Origin: Chloroflexota bacterium
Lineage (GTDB): Bacteria > Chloroflexota > UBA11872
Assembly (NCBI GenBank): GCA_022824865.1
Contig: JAJDZD010000025.1
Location: forward strand, 1-64,000
Reading direction: 5' to 3'
Length of the DNA: 64,000 nt
Part shown: piece after piece, positions 9,690-19,459 of the stretch
Position numbering within the stretch: the stretch's first letter is position 1
Layout of the letters: each line of letters starts with the position of its first letter
Notes under the pieces: generated by a model
Seen by the model: only the letters and a program-made list of their open reading frames with translations
The model's database searches: none
What the model was told of the DNA's origin: nothing
Program-made: the position numbers and the translations under genes

Positions 9690-10110
9690 TCACCGCGCGG
9701 CCGTCGACCGTTCCCTGTTCGCGCAGTCGAGCCATCAGGGGGCGCATCACCTTGCCCATATCCCGGCGGCTGGTGGCGCCGACTTCCTCGATTACCTCGC
9801 GGGCGATGGCCTCCATGGCGGCGCTGTCGATCTCGTCCGGCTGGTAGGCGCTGATGATGGCGCGCTCGGCTCGTTCCGTGTCGGCCTGCTCGGGGCGGTT
9901 GCCGTTGACATAAAGTTGGATGGCTTCGTCGCGCCGGCGGATGTCGCGCTGGATGACACGAACGACCAGGGCGTCGTCGGTGGATGCGCCGGATTCCTTG
10001 GCCTCGTACTTGATCTGGGAGATGAGGGTGCGCAACACACGGACACGATCGGCATCACCGCCGCGCTGCGCCGCTCGCAAATCCCCGGTGAGGCGGTCGA
10101 TTAACGCCAT
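9655..10110 (-). CDS. yqeY: GatB/YqeY domain-containing protein
   Basis: RVLRTLISQIKYEAKESG...VIQRDIRRRDEAIQLY, DMGKVMRPLMARL. Confidence 0.9.
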   Translation of the reverse strand: MALIDRLTGDLRAAQRGGDADRVRVLRTLISQIKYEAKESGASTDDALVVRVIQRDIRRRDEAIQLYVNGNRPEQADTERAERAIISAYQPDEIDSAAMEAIAREVIEEVGATSRRDMGKVMRPLMARLREQGTVDGRAVNALVGELLNQG

Positions 10111-10131
10111 GCGGGGCTGGAACTACGTTGG

Positions 10132-10347
10132 TTAAAGGGCGCGGGCCTCGGCTTCGGCCGCCTTCAGGGCCGCCCGCCGGGCCTTGCGGCGCTTGGTGGC
10201 TTCCTTCTTCTTGCGCAGCACGCTGGGCTTGTCGTACGCCTTGCGACGCCGGGTCTCCGTGATAATGCCCTCTTGCTGCACTTTCTTATTGAAACGGCGC
10301 AGGGCCGCGTCAAAGCTCTCGTTCGCGCCGATCGTGATATGAACCAA
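10132..10347 (-). CDS. rpsU: 30S ribosomal protein S21 (TTG start)
   Basis: VHITIGANESFDAALRRFNKKVQQEGIITETRRRKAYDKPSVLRKKK; start inside the longer ORF 10132..10563. Confidence 0.93.
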   Translation of the reverse strand: MVHITIGANESFDAALRRFNKKVQQEGIITETRRRKAYDKPSVLRKKKEATKRRKARRAALKAAEAEARAL

Positions 10348-10370
10348 TGAACCCCCCAATTCCGACGGGC

Positions 10371-10408
10371 AAAACGAAACCCGCCGTGCGGGCGGGTGCT
10401 GGCGGGTT
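10371..10408 (-). promoter_or_regulatory. GC-rich hairpin plus U-rich tail upstream of rpsU (terminator or leader attenuator)
   Basis: Minus strand AACCCGCC-AGCACCCGCCCGCAC-GGCGGGTT-TCGTTTTG; alternative 7-bp inner pairing ACCCGCC/GGCGGGT. Confidence 0.5.
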
Positions 10409-10538
10409 GGTCCACTGGGCCGCGCGATCTCGGTCAGGCGCCTCCTGGTGATGACCCGCCACCCCGCTAACTGGTTTGAGTATATGCGGCGCCGAAATAC
10501 CGGGTCAACAGGGACCGGTTTCGCGGTAGGCATCCGGC

Positions 10539-11552
10539 GTGGCTGATCTGAACTGGCTGGCACTGGCCATCGGCGCGCCGCTGGCGCTGGTCTTCACGCT
10601 GGGCGTTCGGACACTGGCCGCTCGGCAGGGCTGGATGGACCGACCGGGGGCCGCGCGGATTCACGCCGTGCCAGTGCCCAGGCTGGGTGGGGTGGCCATG
10701 TACGCAGCGTTCGTGATCACGGTGCTGGTGGTGGCGTGGCCGCTGGACGGGCCGACCCTCGGGTTGCTGCTGGGCGCGACGGTGCTTGTGGTCTTCATCG
10801 TGGTGGACGACCTCCGCGGGATGCGTCCGCGCGACAAGTTCCTGGCCCAACTGGCGGCGGCGGCGGTTCCGCTGTTGTTTGGGGTCCGCATCGACGCCGT
10901 AAGCAACCCCTTTGAGGCCGGAGTGGTGCTGCTGCACGTGGCCATCGTGATTCCGTTCACGCTCTTCTGGATCACCGGAATGATGAATGCCATCAACTTC
11001 GTGGATGGATTGGACGGGCTGGCCGGCGGGGTGGTGACGATCGCGGCCATCGTGCTGATTGCTCTTTCGTTGCGGCTGGGCCTGCCGGAGACCGCGACGC
11101 TGGCCCTGGTCCTGGTGGCCGTAGTCCTTGGCTTTCTGCCGTTCAACGCTTATCGCTCGAGCATCATCATGGGCGACGCAGGCTCCCACTTCCTGGGCTT
11201 TGCGCTGGCCGTAATCGCCATCATGGGCCCGGCCAAGCTGGCCACCGCGATCCTGGTCCTCGGCGTTCCGATTCTCGACATCGCCTGGTCCATCGGGCGG
11301 CGGCTGGCCAGCGGTCGCCGCTTTGCCGAACGAGACGCCGAGCACCTGCATCACCGGCTCTGGGAAGCCGGCGTGCCGCAGCCGGCCATCGCGCTGATGT
11401 ACTACGCGCTGGCGGGAGTGCTGGGCGTGATCGCGCTGCTGGTGGAACGTTTGGACAAGATCTTTGCGTTTGCGGGCCTCGCGGCGTTCCTCGGCGTGCT
11501 GCTGGCGGTGCTGAGCCGCGCGCCGCGCCGTCGCGGAATCCCCCGCCGCTAG
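10539..11552 (+). CDS. MraY/WecA-family undecaprenyl-phosphate sugar-1-phosphate transferase
   Basis: FVIVVDDLRGMRPRDKFLAQL, NAINFVDGLDGLAGG, MGDAGSHFLGF, ERDAEHLHHRL. Confidence 0.93.
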   Translation: MADLNWLALAIGAPLALVFTLGVRTLAARQGWMDRPGAARIHAVPVPRLGGVAMYAAFVITVLVVAWPLDGPTLGLLLGATVLVVFIVVDDLRGMRPRDKFLAQLAAAAVPLLFGVRIDAVSNPFEAGVVLLHVAIVIPFTLFWITGMMNAINFVDGLDGLAGGVVTIAAIVLIALSLRLGLPETATLALVLVAVVLGFLPFNAYRSSIIMGDAGSHFLGFALAVIAIMGPAKLATAILVLGVPILDIAWSIGRRLASGRRFAERDAEHLHHRLWEAGVPQPAIALMYYALAGVLGVIALLVERLDKIFAFAGLAAFLGVLLAVLSRAPRRRGIPRR

Positions 11553-11625
11553 CCCTGTCAAAACCCGTAGGGAAGTGGCGCGGCCGAACCTATACTAGAG
11601 CCGTGACCGACGGAGGCCCCGAACG

Positions 11626-11832
11626 TTGAACCCTGAAATCCATCCCGACTACATGGACTGCCGCGTGACCTGCTCGTGCGGCAACATGTTCGAAACGCGC
11701 GCAACGACATCCTCGATCCACGTGGACGTCTGCTCCAGTTGCCACCCGTTCTATACGGGTCAGCAACGGCTGGTTGACTCGACTGGCCAGGTGGAGCGGT
11801 TCGAGCGCCGCCGCCGCAGATCCCGCGGCTAG
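11626..11832 (+). CDS. rpmE: 50S ribosomal protein L31 (Zn-type; TTG start)
   Basis: IHPDYMDCRVTCSCGNMFETRATTSSIHVDVCSSCHPFYTGQQRLVDSTGQVERF. Confidence 0.95.
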   Translation: MNPEIHPDYMDCRVTCSCGNMFETRATTSSIHVDVCSSCHPFYTGQQRLVDSTGQVERFERRRRRSRG

Positions 11833-11871
11833 ATCGTCCCAAGGGCGGCTGAGCACCGCCGTGTTTCCCGG

Positions 11872-12852
11872 ATGAGCACCCCGATCGCGAGTTCCGCGTC
11901 GCCTGACGACAGCAACGAACTGCGTATCAACTACGGCGGCCAGGCCGTGCTGGAAGGTGTGATGATGCGCGGCCGCCGGTCGGCCGCCACGGCGGTTCGG
12001 CATCCGGCCGGGCACATCGTGCTCAAGGCCGAGGAGCTTGATCCCAACCGGCTCTCGCAGCGGCTGCGTCGCGTGCCGTTCGTGCGCGGGATGGTGGCGT
12101 TGTGGGAAATGCTGGCCATCGGCCTCCGGGCGCTCAACTTCTCGGCCAACGTGCAACTGGCCGAGGAGGAAGACCAGGACGACGGCCCGGGCGGAGCCGC
12201 CGGCGGAATGATGACCGGCAGCCTGGTCGTTGGCTTGGTCGTGGGCGTTGGGCTCTTCTTTGTGCTGCCACTGGTTCTGACGTCGTTCACGGACGGCCTG
12301 GTCGAGTCCGATTTCCTCAGCAACGTCATTGAGGGCGGCGTGCGGATGGCGGTGTTCGTGACCTACATCGCGCTGATCGGCCTGATGCCGGATATCCGGC
12401 GGGTGTGGATGTATCACGGCGCGGAGCACAAGACGATCAATACGCTGGAAGCCGGGGAGCAACTGTCCGTGACAAACGTGCGGCGATTTGGTCTGGCGCA
12501 TCCGCGCTGCGGGACGTCGTTCATCGTCACCCTAGTGGCGATCTCGATCATCGTGTTCGCGCTGCTGGGAAGGCCGCCTATGGCGATTCGCGTCGTGTCC
12601 CGCATCGTGCTGCTGCCGCTGATCGCAGGCGTCGGGTACGAGTACATCATGCTGACCGCCCGCTACCAGGGAGTCGCCATTGCGCGTTGGGCCTCCAAGC
12701 CCGGCATGTGGTTCCAGAAGATGACCACACGCGAGCCCGATGACGATCAGCTCGAAGTGGCCATCACTGCGATGGATCACGTGCTGGCACGCGAGGACTC
12801 GTTGGCCGAGCTGCGGCCGGCCGCTGTGAAGGCCGTCGTGGTCGATGATTGA
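11872..12852 (+). CDS. DUF1385 domain-containing membrane protein
   Basis: NYGGQAVLEGVMMRGRRSAATAVRHPAGHIVLK, YHGAEHKTINTLEAGEQLSVTNVRRFGLAHPRCGTSF. Confidence 0.93.
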   Translation: MSTPIASSASPDDSNELRINYGGQAVLEGVMMRGRRSAATAVRHPAGHIVLKAEELDPNRLSQRLRRVPFVRGMVALWEMLAIGLRALNFSANVQLAEEEDQDDGPGGAAGGMMTGSLVVGLVVGVGLFFVLPLVLTSFTDGLVESDFLSNVIEGGVRMAVFVTYIALIGLMPDIRRVWMYHGAEHKTINTLEAGEQLSVTNVRRFGLAHPRCGTSFIVTLVAISIIVFALLGRPPMAIRVVSRIVLLPLIAGVGYEYIMLTARYQGVAIARWASKPGMWFQKMTTREPDDDQLEVAITAMDHVLAREDSLAELRPAAVKAVVVDD

Positions 12853-13924
12853 CCGGCTGGCCGAGGCGCGTCGCCGCTACGACGAACTGACGGGCGAACT
12901 TGCGTCGGTCGGCGGGATGGTGGACTCGCGGCGGCTGGCGAGCGTGGGCCGGGAAATGGCCCAGCTGGAGCCGGCGGCCCGTCTGCACGACGAACTGTCT
13001 GAGGCGTGGGAGCGGCTGAACGAAGCGCGCGACCTGCTGGCGTCGTCCGACGCCGAGCTGGTTGAACTGGCGCGCGAGGAACTGGACGAGGTGCAGGCGG
13101 AGATTGCCGAAATCCAGGCCCGTGCCATTGACGTGCTGGTGAGCGACGATCCGGACGACGCGCGCAACGCCATCGTGGAAGTTCGCGCGGGCACCGGCGG
13201 GGAAGAGGCGGCCCTGTTCGCCGGCGACCTGCTGCGCATGTACTCGCGCTACGCCGAACAGCTGCGGCTCAAAGTGGAGCCGTTGACCCTCAATGGCACC
13301 GACCGCGGCGGCATCAAGGAGGGCATCCTGCGCGTGGTCGGCGCCCAGGCCTTTGGCGCTTTCAGGTTCGAGAGCGGCGTACATCGCGTGCAGCGAGTAC
13401 CCGTGACCGAGGCCGGCGGCCGCATTCACACCTCGGCGGCCAGCGTGGCGGTGTTGCCGGAGGCCGAGGAAATTGACATTGAGATTCCCGAGTCGGACGT
13501 CCGCGTGGACGTGTTTCGCTCCAGCGGTCACGGCGGGCAGAGCGTCAACACCACGGACTCCGCCGTGCGGGTCACCCACCTGCCGACCAATACCGTGGTC
13601 AGCATCCAGGACGAAAAATCGCAACTGCAGAATCGCGTAAAGGCCATGCAAGTCTTGCGTGCGCGTCTGCTGGAACAGGAACGCGACCGCCAGGCGGCCG
13701 AGCGCGGGCAGGCCCGCCGCGACCAGATCGGCAGCGGCGACCGCAGCGAGAAGATTCGTACCTACAACTTCCCGCAGGATCGGATCACCGACCACCGCGT
13801 GGGCCTGACCGTCCACAACTTGCCGTCGATCCTGGACGGAAACCTCGACCGGCTGGTCGACCCGCTGCGCCAGGCCGAGCGGGACCGCGAACTGGCGGGG
13901 CTTGCCGACGGCGGCGCTGGCTAA
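12845..13924 (+). CDS. prfA: peptide chain release factor 1
   Basis: FRSSGHGGQSVNTTDSAVRVTHLPT (GGQ), EVRAGTGGEEAALFAGDLLRMYSRYAE. Confidence 0.97.
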   Translation: MIDRLAEARRRYDELTGELASVGGMVDSRRLASVGREMAQLEPAARLHDELSEAWERLNEARDLLASSDAELVELAREELDEVQAEIAEIQARAIDVLVSDDPDDARNAIVEVRAGTGGEEAALFAGDLLRMYSRYAEQLRLKVEPLTLNGTDRGGIKEGILRVVGAQAFGAFRFESGVHRVQRVPVTEAGGRIHTSAASVAVLPEAEEIDIEIPESDVRVDVFRSSGHGGQSVNTTDSAVRVTHLPTNTVVSIQDEKSQLQNRVKAMQVLRARLLEQERDRQAAERGQARRDQIGSGDRSEKIRTYNFPQDRITDHRVGLTVHNLPSILDGNLDRLVDPLRQAERDRELAGLADGGAG

Positions 13925-14762
13925 CTCGCTCGCGGACGTGCGCCGCGCGGTCATCGCGCGGCTGCGCATGGCAGGCGTCGATACGCCGGCGCTGGACGCC
14001 AACGTTCTGATCGGGCATGTGCTTGGGATTACTCCCGAACAGGTTGTGCTGCGATCAGACGCTGAGCTCGGTCATGAGGATCTGCGAGCGATCGAGGCTG
14101 CGGCGCAACGGCGTGAGCGGCGTGAGCCGGTGGCCTACATCACCGGAACCAAGGCCTTCCGACGGCTGGAAATCTCAGTTAACCGAGATGTGCTGATCCC
14201 TCGGCCGGAGACCGAGTTGCTGGTCGAGGTTGGCCTGGACCTCTGGGACGCAAGCCCCGGCGCCAGGGCGGTTGATGTCGGGACCGGCAGCGGGGCCATT
14301 GCCCTGGCCTTGGCCGCCGAGCGGCCAGGACGGTGGGTGCTTGGTACGGACTGCTCGCCGGCCGCCCTGCGCGTGGCCGCAGGCAACGCGAAATGTCTCC
14401 GGTTGGCGGAGCGGGTGAGACTCTGCCTGACCGACGGCGCGGCGGGTGTGAATCTGCGGGGCGCGGTTGTGCTGGCCAACCTGCCCTACATTTCGTCAGC
14501 GGAGCTAAGCACGCTGCAGCCGGAAATCTCGTGCTGGGAACCCGGGGCGGCGGTGATCGCGGGGACTGATGATTTGAGTGTGATTCGCAAGGTCGTTGCT
14601 CAAGCTGGACGCGGCAAGGCAAGGGCGGCGGCGTTCGAGATTGGCTTGGGTCAGGCGGAATCGGTGGCGGCGCTGTTAATCGGCGCGGGATTCGGGCGGA
14701 CGGCTGCGCATCGAGACCTCGCGGGCCATCCGCGCGTCGTTACAGGCACCCGCGTAAGCTGA
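13902..14762 (+). CDS. prmC: peptide chain release factor N(5)-glutamine methyltransferase
   Basis: YITGTKAFRRLEISVNRDVLIPRPETELLVE, VDVGTGSGAIALALA, ANLPYIS. Confidence 0.95.
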   Translation: MPTAALANSLADVRRAVIARLRMAGVDTPALDANVLIGHVLGITPEQVVLRSDAELGHEDLRAIEAAAQRRERREPVAYITGTKAFRRLEISVNRDVLIPRPETELLVEVGLDLWDASPGARAVDVGTGSGAIALALAAERPGRWVLGTDCSPAALRVAAGNAKCLRLAERVRLCLTDGAAGVNLRGAVVLANLPYISSAELSTLQPEISCWEPGAAVIAGTDDLSVIRKVVAQAGRGKARAAAFEIGLGQAESVAALLIGAGFGRTAAHRDLAGHPRVVTGTRVS

Positions 14763-14786
14763 GCGCAGGCTGCGGTTTGTGGCCGT

Positions 14787-15455
14787 GTGCCAGGGAGGAT
14801 GTCGCGACGCGTGTCCCCTGCGAGAGATGAACCGCGCGGCGGCCTGCTGTTTCTCGTCACCGCGCCTTCGGGCGCCGGTAAGGACTCGGTTATCGGCGTA
14901 TTGCGCGAACGGGGCGTGGACCTGACCTTCGTCATCACGGCCTTGACGCGCGCCCCGCGCGAGGGTGAGCGCGACGGAATTGAACACTTCTTCCTGACCC
15001 AAGCGGAGTTCGAGAGACGACGGGCGAACGGTTGGTTCCTGGAGACGGCAATCGTCTATGGCCGAAGCTACGGCACCCCGATTCACCAGGTGCGCGAGCC
15101 GCTGCTCGCCGGTCGGGACGTGATGCTCCGCCTGGACGTGCAGGGCGCGCGCGAACTGAAGCGGCGCTATCCGGGCGCCATCGCCATCTTCGTGGAGCCT
15201 CCGTCCCCGGAAGAGGCCGAGCGCCGCATGCGATCCCGAGCTACCGAGTCCCCTCGGGAAATCGAGAGACGCATCGCCGCCATGCGCGACTACGAACTGT
15301 CATTTGCCAGGGAGGCCGACTTTCGCGTCGTGAACACCACCGGCGACCTGAGCCGCGCGGCCGACCAAGTCTGGGAGATCGTGACTTCGGTTTGCCGGAC
15401 CCCCGAGCGAACAGCGGTGGCGGCCGAGCTGAGTCCGGTTCGACTCCAGGACTAG
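14787..15455 (+). CDS. gmk: guanylate kinase
   Basis: LFLVTAPSGAGKDSVIGVL, TALTRAPREGERDGIEHFFLTQAEFERR. Confidence 0.95.
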   Translation: MPGRMSRRVSPARDEPRGGLLFLVTAPSGAGKDSVIGVLRERGVDLTFVITALTRAPREGERDGIEHFFLTQAEFERRRANGWFLETAIVYGRSYGTPIHQVREPLLAGRDVMLRLDVQGARELKRRYPGAIAIFVEPPSPEEAERRMRSRATESPREIERRIAAMRDYELSFAREADFRVVNTTGDLSRAADQVWEIVTSVCRTPERTAVAAELSPVRLQD

Positions 15456-15458
15456 CGA

Positions 15459-17897
15459 GTGAACGCGAAGTCGCCCGCCTACGCCGAAGTGATCGTGGCG
15501 GCCGGCGACGTGCGCGGGGACCAGACGTTTCACTACAGCGTGCCGGACGACCTGCGGGGCAGGTTGCGCCCGGGTCAGCTGGTGATGGTGCCGTTCGGCT
15601 CGCGGCAACTCCCCGGGATTGTGACGGCACTGGACACCAACTCGCCGGTCGAGGAAACACGCGACCTGCTGCAACTGGTCTGGGAACCGCCCTTGATCGG
15701 CTCCCGGCAACTGGTCCTGGCGCGCTGGGTGGCCGCGCGCTACGGAGCGCCGCTGCGGGCGTCGCTTGATCTCGTCGGGCCGCCGCGTCTCGCCAACCAC
15801 CTCCATGCCACCTTTACGGCGGTTAGCCCCAGCGAGCCGCCGCCGAACCTTGAGCCGAGCGAACGGCGGGTGTTTGACTTCGTGCACGAGCGTGGTCCCC
15901 TGTCCCAGGCCGCCCTGCGCAGCCAGCTCGGTAAGACCGCGGCCACGCGCGGCGTGGCTCGCCTGGTGCGCCTGGGACTGGTGGAGCGCCACGTCAGCCT
16001 GCGCCTGCCCGAGCCGGCGGCCGAGCGCTTTGCCGTTGCTTTGCCCCCGCCGAACGGTGAATTGCCGTCCGACTTACTCAAGCGCGCCCCCAGGCAGCGA
16101 GCGCTCTGGGAGCACCTCAGCCGCGCCGATGAACCTGTACCGGTGGCCCGGGCATTGCGCGCGGTCTCGGCTTCCGGACCATCGCTGCAGGGTCTGGTCG
16201 CGCGCGGCCTGGCGCGGATCGAGAAACGCTGGTCGGCCACGTACCTCGTGGATGGATCTGACGACGGGCTGCCTGCCGGCCAGACGCCCGAACCAGCGGC
16301 GTGGCCGCAGATTGCGGGGTCGCTGGAATCCGATACGACGGAAACGCTGGTGGTCCAGGTCGAGGAGACCGATCGCTGGATGCTCTACGCCGCCGCTATT
16401 GGTCGCATGGCCGCGCGGAAGCGCCAGGCCCTTGTCGTGGCGCCCGACGCGACCACCGCCGCCGAACTGGCCAAATGGCTGGCCGCCCGAGTGAACGCGA
16501 CCGTGGCCGACTCAACCCGCGCCCGCACGCCGGCTCAGCGCGTCTCGCTGTGGCGCTCGCTTCGGGCCGGTGAGATCGACCTGCTGGTCGGCACACGCGA
16601 GGCCACGTTCGCGCCGCTGACCCGCCTGGGCCTGGTGATCGTGGACCGCGAAGAGGACGCCGGCCATAAGAACCGTGTCGCGCCGAGATACCACGTCCCC
16701 GTCTGCGCCGCGAAGCTGGCCGCACTCTTCGGTTGTCCTCTGCTCCTGGGCACCGAAACGCCCCGCGTAGCTACATTTCATGCGCTGGAATCCGGCCAGG
16801 CGAAACTCGTCACCGTCGGGTCGCCGGTGCGACTCATGCGATTGCAGGACGACCCGGAGCGCCGCTCCGGAATGCGACGGTCATCGCGTGATGCGGAAAT
16901 CGTGGACACGCGCCGAGCGCCGACAGTGGGCCGATACGACGCAGTGTCGCGCCCACTGTATGAGGCGTTGCGTGAAACCCTCGCTGGGCAGGGCCGAGCC
17001 GTCCTCTACGTCAATCGCCGCGGCATGGCCGCGCTGACGATCTGTCGAACCTGCGCCCACGTCTTTGAGTGCCCGCGCTGCAGCACGGGCCTGGTGCAGC
17101 ATCGCCAGACGCGCCAGATCGTCTGTCACATCTGCAACTGGCGGGGCCCGGTGCCTCGCTGGTGCCCGGTCTGCGAGGGTGACCGCCTGCGCCTCTGGGG
17201 CTACGGCAGCGAAGCCGTGGCCGAGGCCGTCGCACACCTGCTGCCGCGGTCGGCGGTGGCCCGGATCGATAGTGACCGGCCGTCGCACGAGATGGACGCC
17301 GATGTGGCGGCATTCGGCGAGGGATCGGTTCAGGTGCTGGTGGGGACCCAGCGGCTGCTGGGGTACGGACAACGCCTGCGGGCCGACCTGCTCGGTATCG
17401 TGCAGGCCGACATCGGGCTGCAGTTTCCCGACTTCCTGGCGCCTGAACGGGTGTTTCTGACGTTGTCGCGTTTACGACATCTTGCGATCGGCGGCGAAGC
17501 CCGCGCACGTACCGTCGTGCAAACGATCATGCCCCACCACCACGTCATCCAGGCCTTGCAAACTGGAAGCTACACCCGTTTCTTCCAGACCGAGATGGAG
17601 CAACGCCGCGGCGAAGGTCTGCCGCCATTGCGCCCCCTCATCAAGGCGTCCTTCGGCCATGCCAGCGAGACGCGAGCCGAAGAAGAAGCAAGACGGGCGC
17701 GGCGGGAACTGAATACGGTCCTCGCCGCCGGCTCGCCACTCGACATCGACGTGCTTGGACCAGCTCCGGCCTTCATTTACCGGCAGCGTGGGCAGTACCA
17801 GTGGCAGTTGCTCTTGCAAGGCGCCGACGCGGAGAAAGCGCTCCCGCTCTTTCACGGCGGCTGGACACTGGACGCCGACCCGCTGGACTTGACATAA
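15459..17897 (+). CDS. priA: PriA-like primosomal protein N', apparently helicase-degenerate
   Basis: PriA N-terminal domain, Zn cluster CRTCAHVFECPRCSTG...CHICNWRGPVPRWCPVC and C-terminal domain present; Walker A and DEAH-type motifs not recognisable. Confidence 0.9.
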   Translation: MNAKSPAYAEVIVAAGDVRGDQTFHYSVPDDLRGRLRPGQLVMVPFGSRQLPGIVTALDTNSPVEETRDLLQLVWEPPLIGSRQLVLARWVAARYGAPLRASLDLVGPPRLANHLHATFTAVSPSEPPPNLEPSERRVFDFVHERGPLSQAALRSQLGKTAATRGVARLVRLGLVERHVSLRLPEPAAERFAVALPPPNGELPSDLLKRAPRQRALWEHLSRADEPVPVARALRAVSASGPSLQGLVARGLARIEKRWSATYLVDGSDDGLPAGQTPEPAAWPQIAGSLESDTTETLVVQVEETDRWMLYAAAIGRMAARKRQALVVAPDATTAAELAKWLAARVNATVADSTRARTPAQRVSLWRSLRAGEIDLLVGTREATFAPLTRLGLVIVDREEDAGHKNRVAPRYHVPVCAAKLAALFGCPLLLGTETPRVATFHALESGQAKLVTVGSPVRLMRLQDDPERRSGMRRSSRDAEIVDTRRAPTVGRYDAVSRPLYEALRETLAGQGRAVLYVNRRGMAALTICRTCAHVFECPRCSTGLVQHRQTRQIVCHICNWRGPVPRWCPVCEGDRLRLWGYGSEAVAEAVAHLLPRSAVARIDSDRPSHEMDADVAAFGEGSVQVLVGTQRLLGYGQRLRADLLGIVQADIGLQFPDFLAPERVFLTLSRLRHLAIGGEARARTVVQTIMPHHHVIQALQTGSYTRFFQTEMEQRRGEGLPPLRPLIKASFGHASETRAEEEARRARRELNTVLAAGSPLDIDVLGPAPAFIYRQRGQYQWQLLLQGADAEKALPLFHGGWTLDADPLDLT

Positions 17898-17902
17898 CGC
17901 GC

Positions 17903-18403
17903 ATGGCTGTTCTCACCGTCCTCCCCGTCGACCACCCCATGCTGCGCCGCAAGGCCAGCCGGGTACGGGGCGTATCGGCCGGCCTGCGAACGTTTGTGGA
18001 CGACATGTTCGACACCATGCAGGCCAATCGCGGCTCCGGGCTTGCGGCAACGCAGGTTGGGCGACCCTGGCGCGTCATCGTGGCCGACACCGGGGCCGAA
18101 CGCTTCGCACTGATCAATCCCGAGGTCGTGCGCGCCAGCGGCGCCGCCATTGTGGACGAAGGCTGCCTCAGCCTCCCCAACTGGTACGGGCCGGTGGAAC
18201 GTGCCACCGATGTCACAGTCAAGGGTCTGGGCCTGAATGGCAAGGCCGTACGCCGCCGCCTGCACGACCTTGCCGCCCGCGTGATCCTGCACGAGATCGA
18301 CCACCTGGACGGGGTGATCTTCACCGACCGCCTGGTAGATCCCGCGAAACTGCGCTTCGTCGATCCCCGCTCGCCCGAAGCGCAAGAGTTGCAGGCGTCC
18401 TAG
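17903..18403 (+). CDS. def: peptide deformylase
   Basis: GSGLAATQVG, DEGCLSLP, VILHEIDHLDGVIF; ATG at 17903 just after the priA stop. Confidence 0.95.
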   Translation: MAVLTVLPVDHPMLRRKASRVRGVSAGLRTFVDDMFDTMQANRGSGLAATQVGRPWRVIVADTGAERFALINPEVVRASGAAIVDEGCLSLPNWYGPVERATDVTVKGLGLNGKAVRRRLHDLAARVILHEIDHLDGVIFTDRLVDPAKLRFVDPRSPEAQELQAS

Positions 18404-18408
18404 CGGCC

Positions 18409-19362
18409 ATGCGCGTCGTCTTTTTCGGCACGCCCGAATTCGCAGTCCCATCTCTGCACAGGCTGGCTTCGGATTTCGACGTGGCGCTGGTGGTCACTCG
18501 CCCCGACCGTCCCGTGGGTCGAGGCGGAAAGCTAACGCCTCCGCCGATCGCAGCCGTGGCCCGCGACCTGAACCTGGACCTGTTTCAGCCCGCCAATCCC
18601 AACAAGCTGGAAGCCGTTGAGGCCATCGCGTCCTATGAACCCCAGGCCGTCGTCTGTGTCGCCTATGGACGTCTGCTGGGTACATTGCTCCGCCGACTGG
18701 CGCCACCCGGCATACTCAACGCGCATCCCTCATTGCTGCCTGCCTACCGCGGAGCGTCGCCGATCCAGGGCGCCCTGCTCGATGGCGCCAGCGAGACCGG
18801 TGTCACCCTTATTCGACTGGTGCGAGCGCTCGACGCCGGACTGATCGTGGCGGTGGAACGAACCGCGATCGAACCTCACGAGACGGCGGCGGACCTGCAC
18901 GCGCGGCTGGCCGAGATAACCGCCGACCTTCTGCTTCGCGTGCTGCCGGCTTGGGCGGCGGGACAGCTAGACGAACACCCCCAGGACGCGGGACGGGCAA
19001 CCCTCACCCGGCCGCTCGAACGCGCCGACGCCGAACTCGACCTCCGCCTCCCTGCCCGCGATTTGCACAACCGCTGGCGGGCCTTTCAGCCCTGGCCCGG
19101 GGCGCGCGTGCGTGTGGGAGACACCGTCTGCGGGCTGATGGATGTGGGCCTCAGCGCCGAGCAACTGGACCCCGGTCAGGCGCGCATGCGCGGTGACAAA
19201 CTCGTGCTCGGCTGCGGCACGGGCGCACTGGCCATTCGCGCCATCCAGCCTGCCGGACGCAAGCGCATGGACGCCGCGGCGTTTGCCCGCGGCTACCAGC
19301 GTCTGCTCGCCGCGCCGTGGGGGCATCCATACCCGCAGCCAAGGCCGCCGCTGATCGAGTAA
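18409..19362 (+). CDS. fmt: methionyl-tRNA formyltransferase
   Basis: MRVVFFGTPEFAVPSLHRL, NAHPSLLPAYRGASPIQGALLDG. Confidence 0.97.
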   Translation: MRVVFFGTPEFAVPSLHRLASDFDVALVVTRPDRPVGRGGKLTPPPIAAVARDLNLDLFQPANPNKLEAVEAIASYEPQAVVCVAYGRLLGTLLRRLAPPGILNAHPSLLPAYRGASPIQGALLDGASETGVTLIRLVRALDAGLIVAVERTAIEPHETAADLHARLAEITADLLLRVLPAWAAGQLDEHPQDAGRATLTRPLERADAELDLRLPARDLHNRWRAFQPWPGARVRVGDTVCGLMDVGLSAEQLDPGQARMRGDKLVLGCGTGALAIRAIQPAGRKRMDAAAFARGYQRLLAAPWGHPYPQPRPPLIE

Positions 19363-19459
19363 CTGGAAGCTCCACTACGGTGCCGATCCGGCGTGGTGCT
19401 ACGCTTGAATCCGAGACGCGGCGCGTACCGCAGCGACTGCGCGAAGAGGCTCGCCAATC

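Noticed and set aside
17801-17902. N-terminal extension of peptide deformylase from ORF start 17801
   Set aside because: Overlaps the priA 3' end in another frame and the conserved protein begins at ATG 17903.
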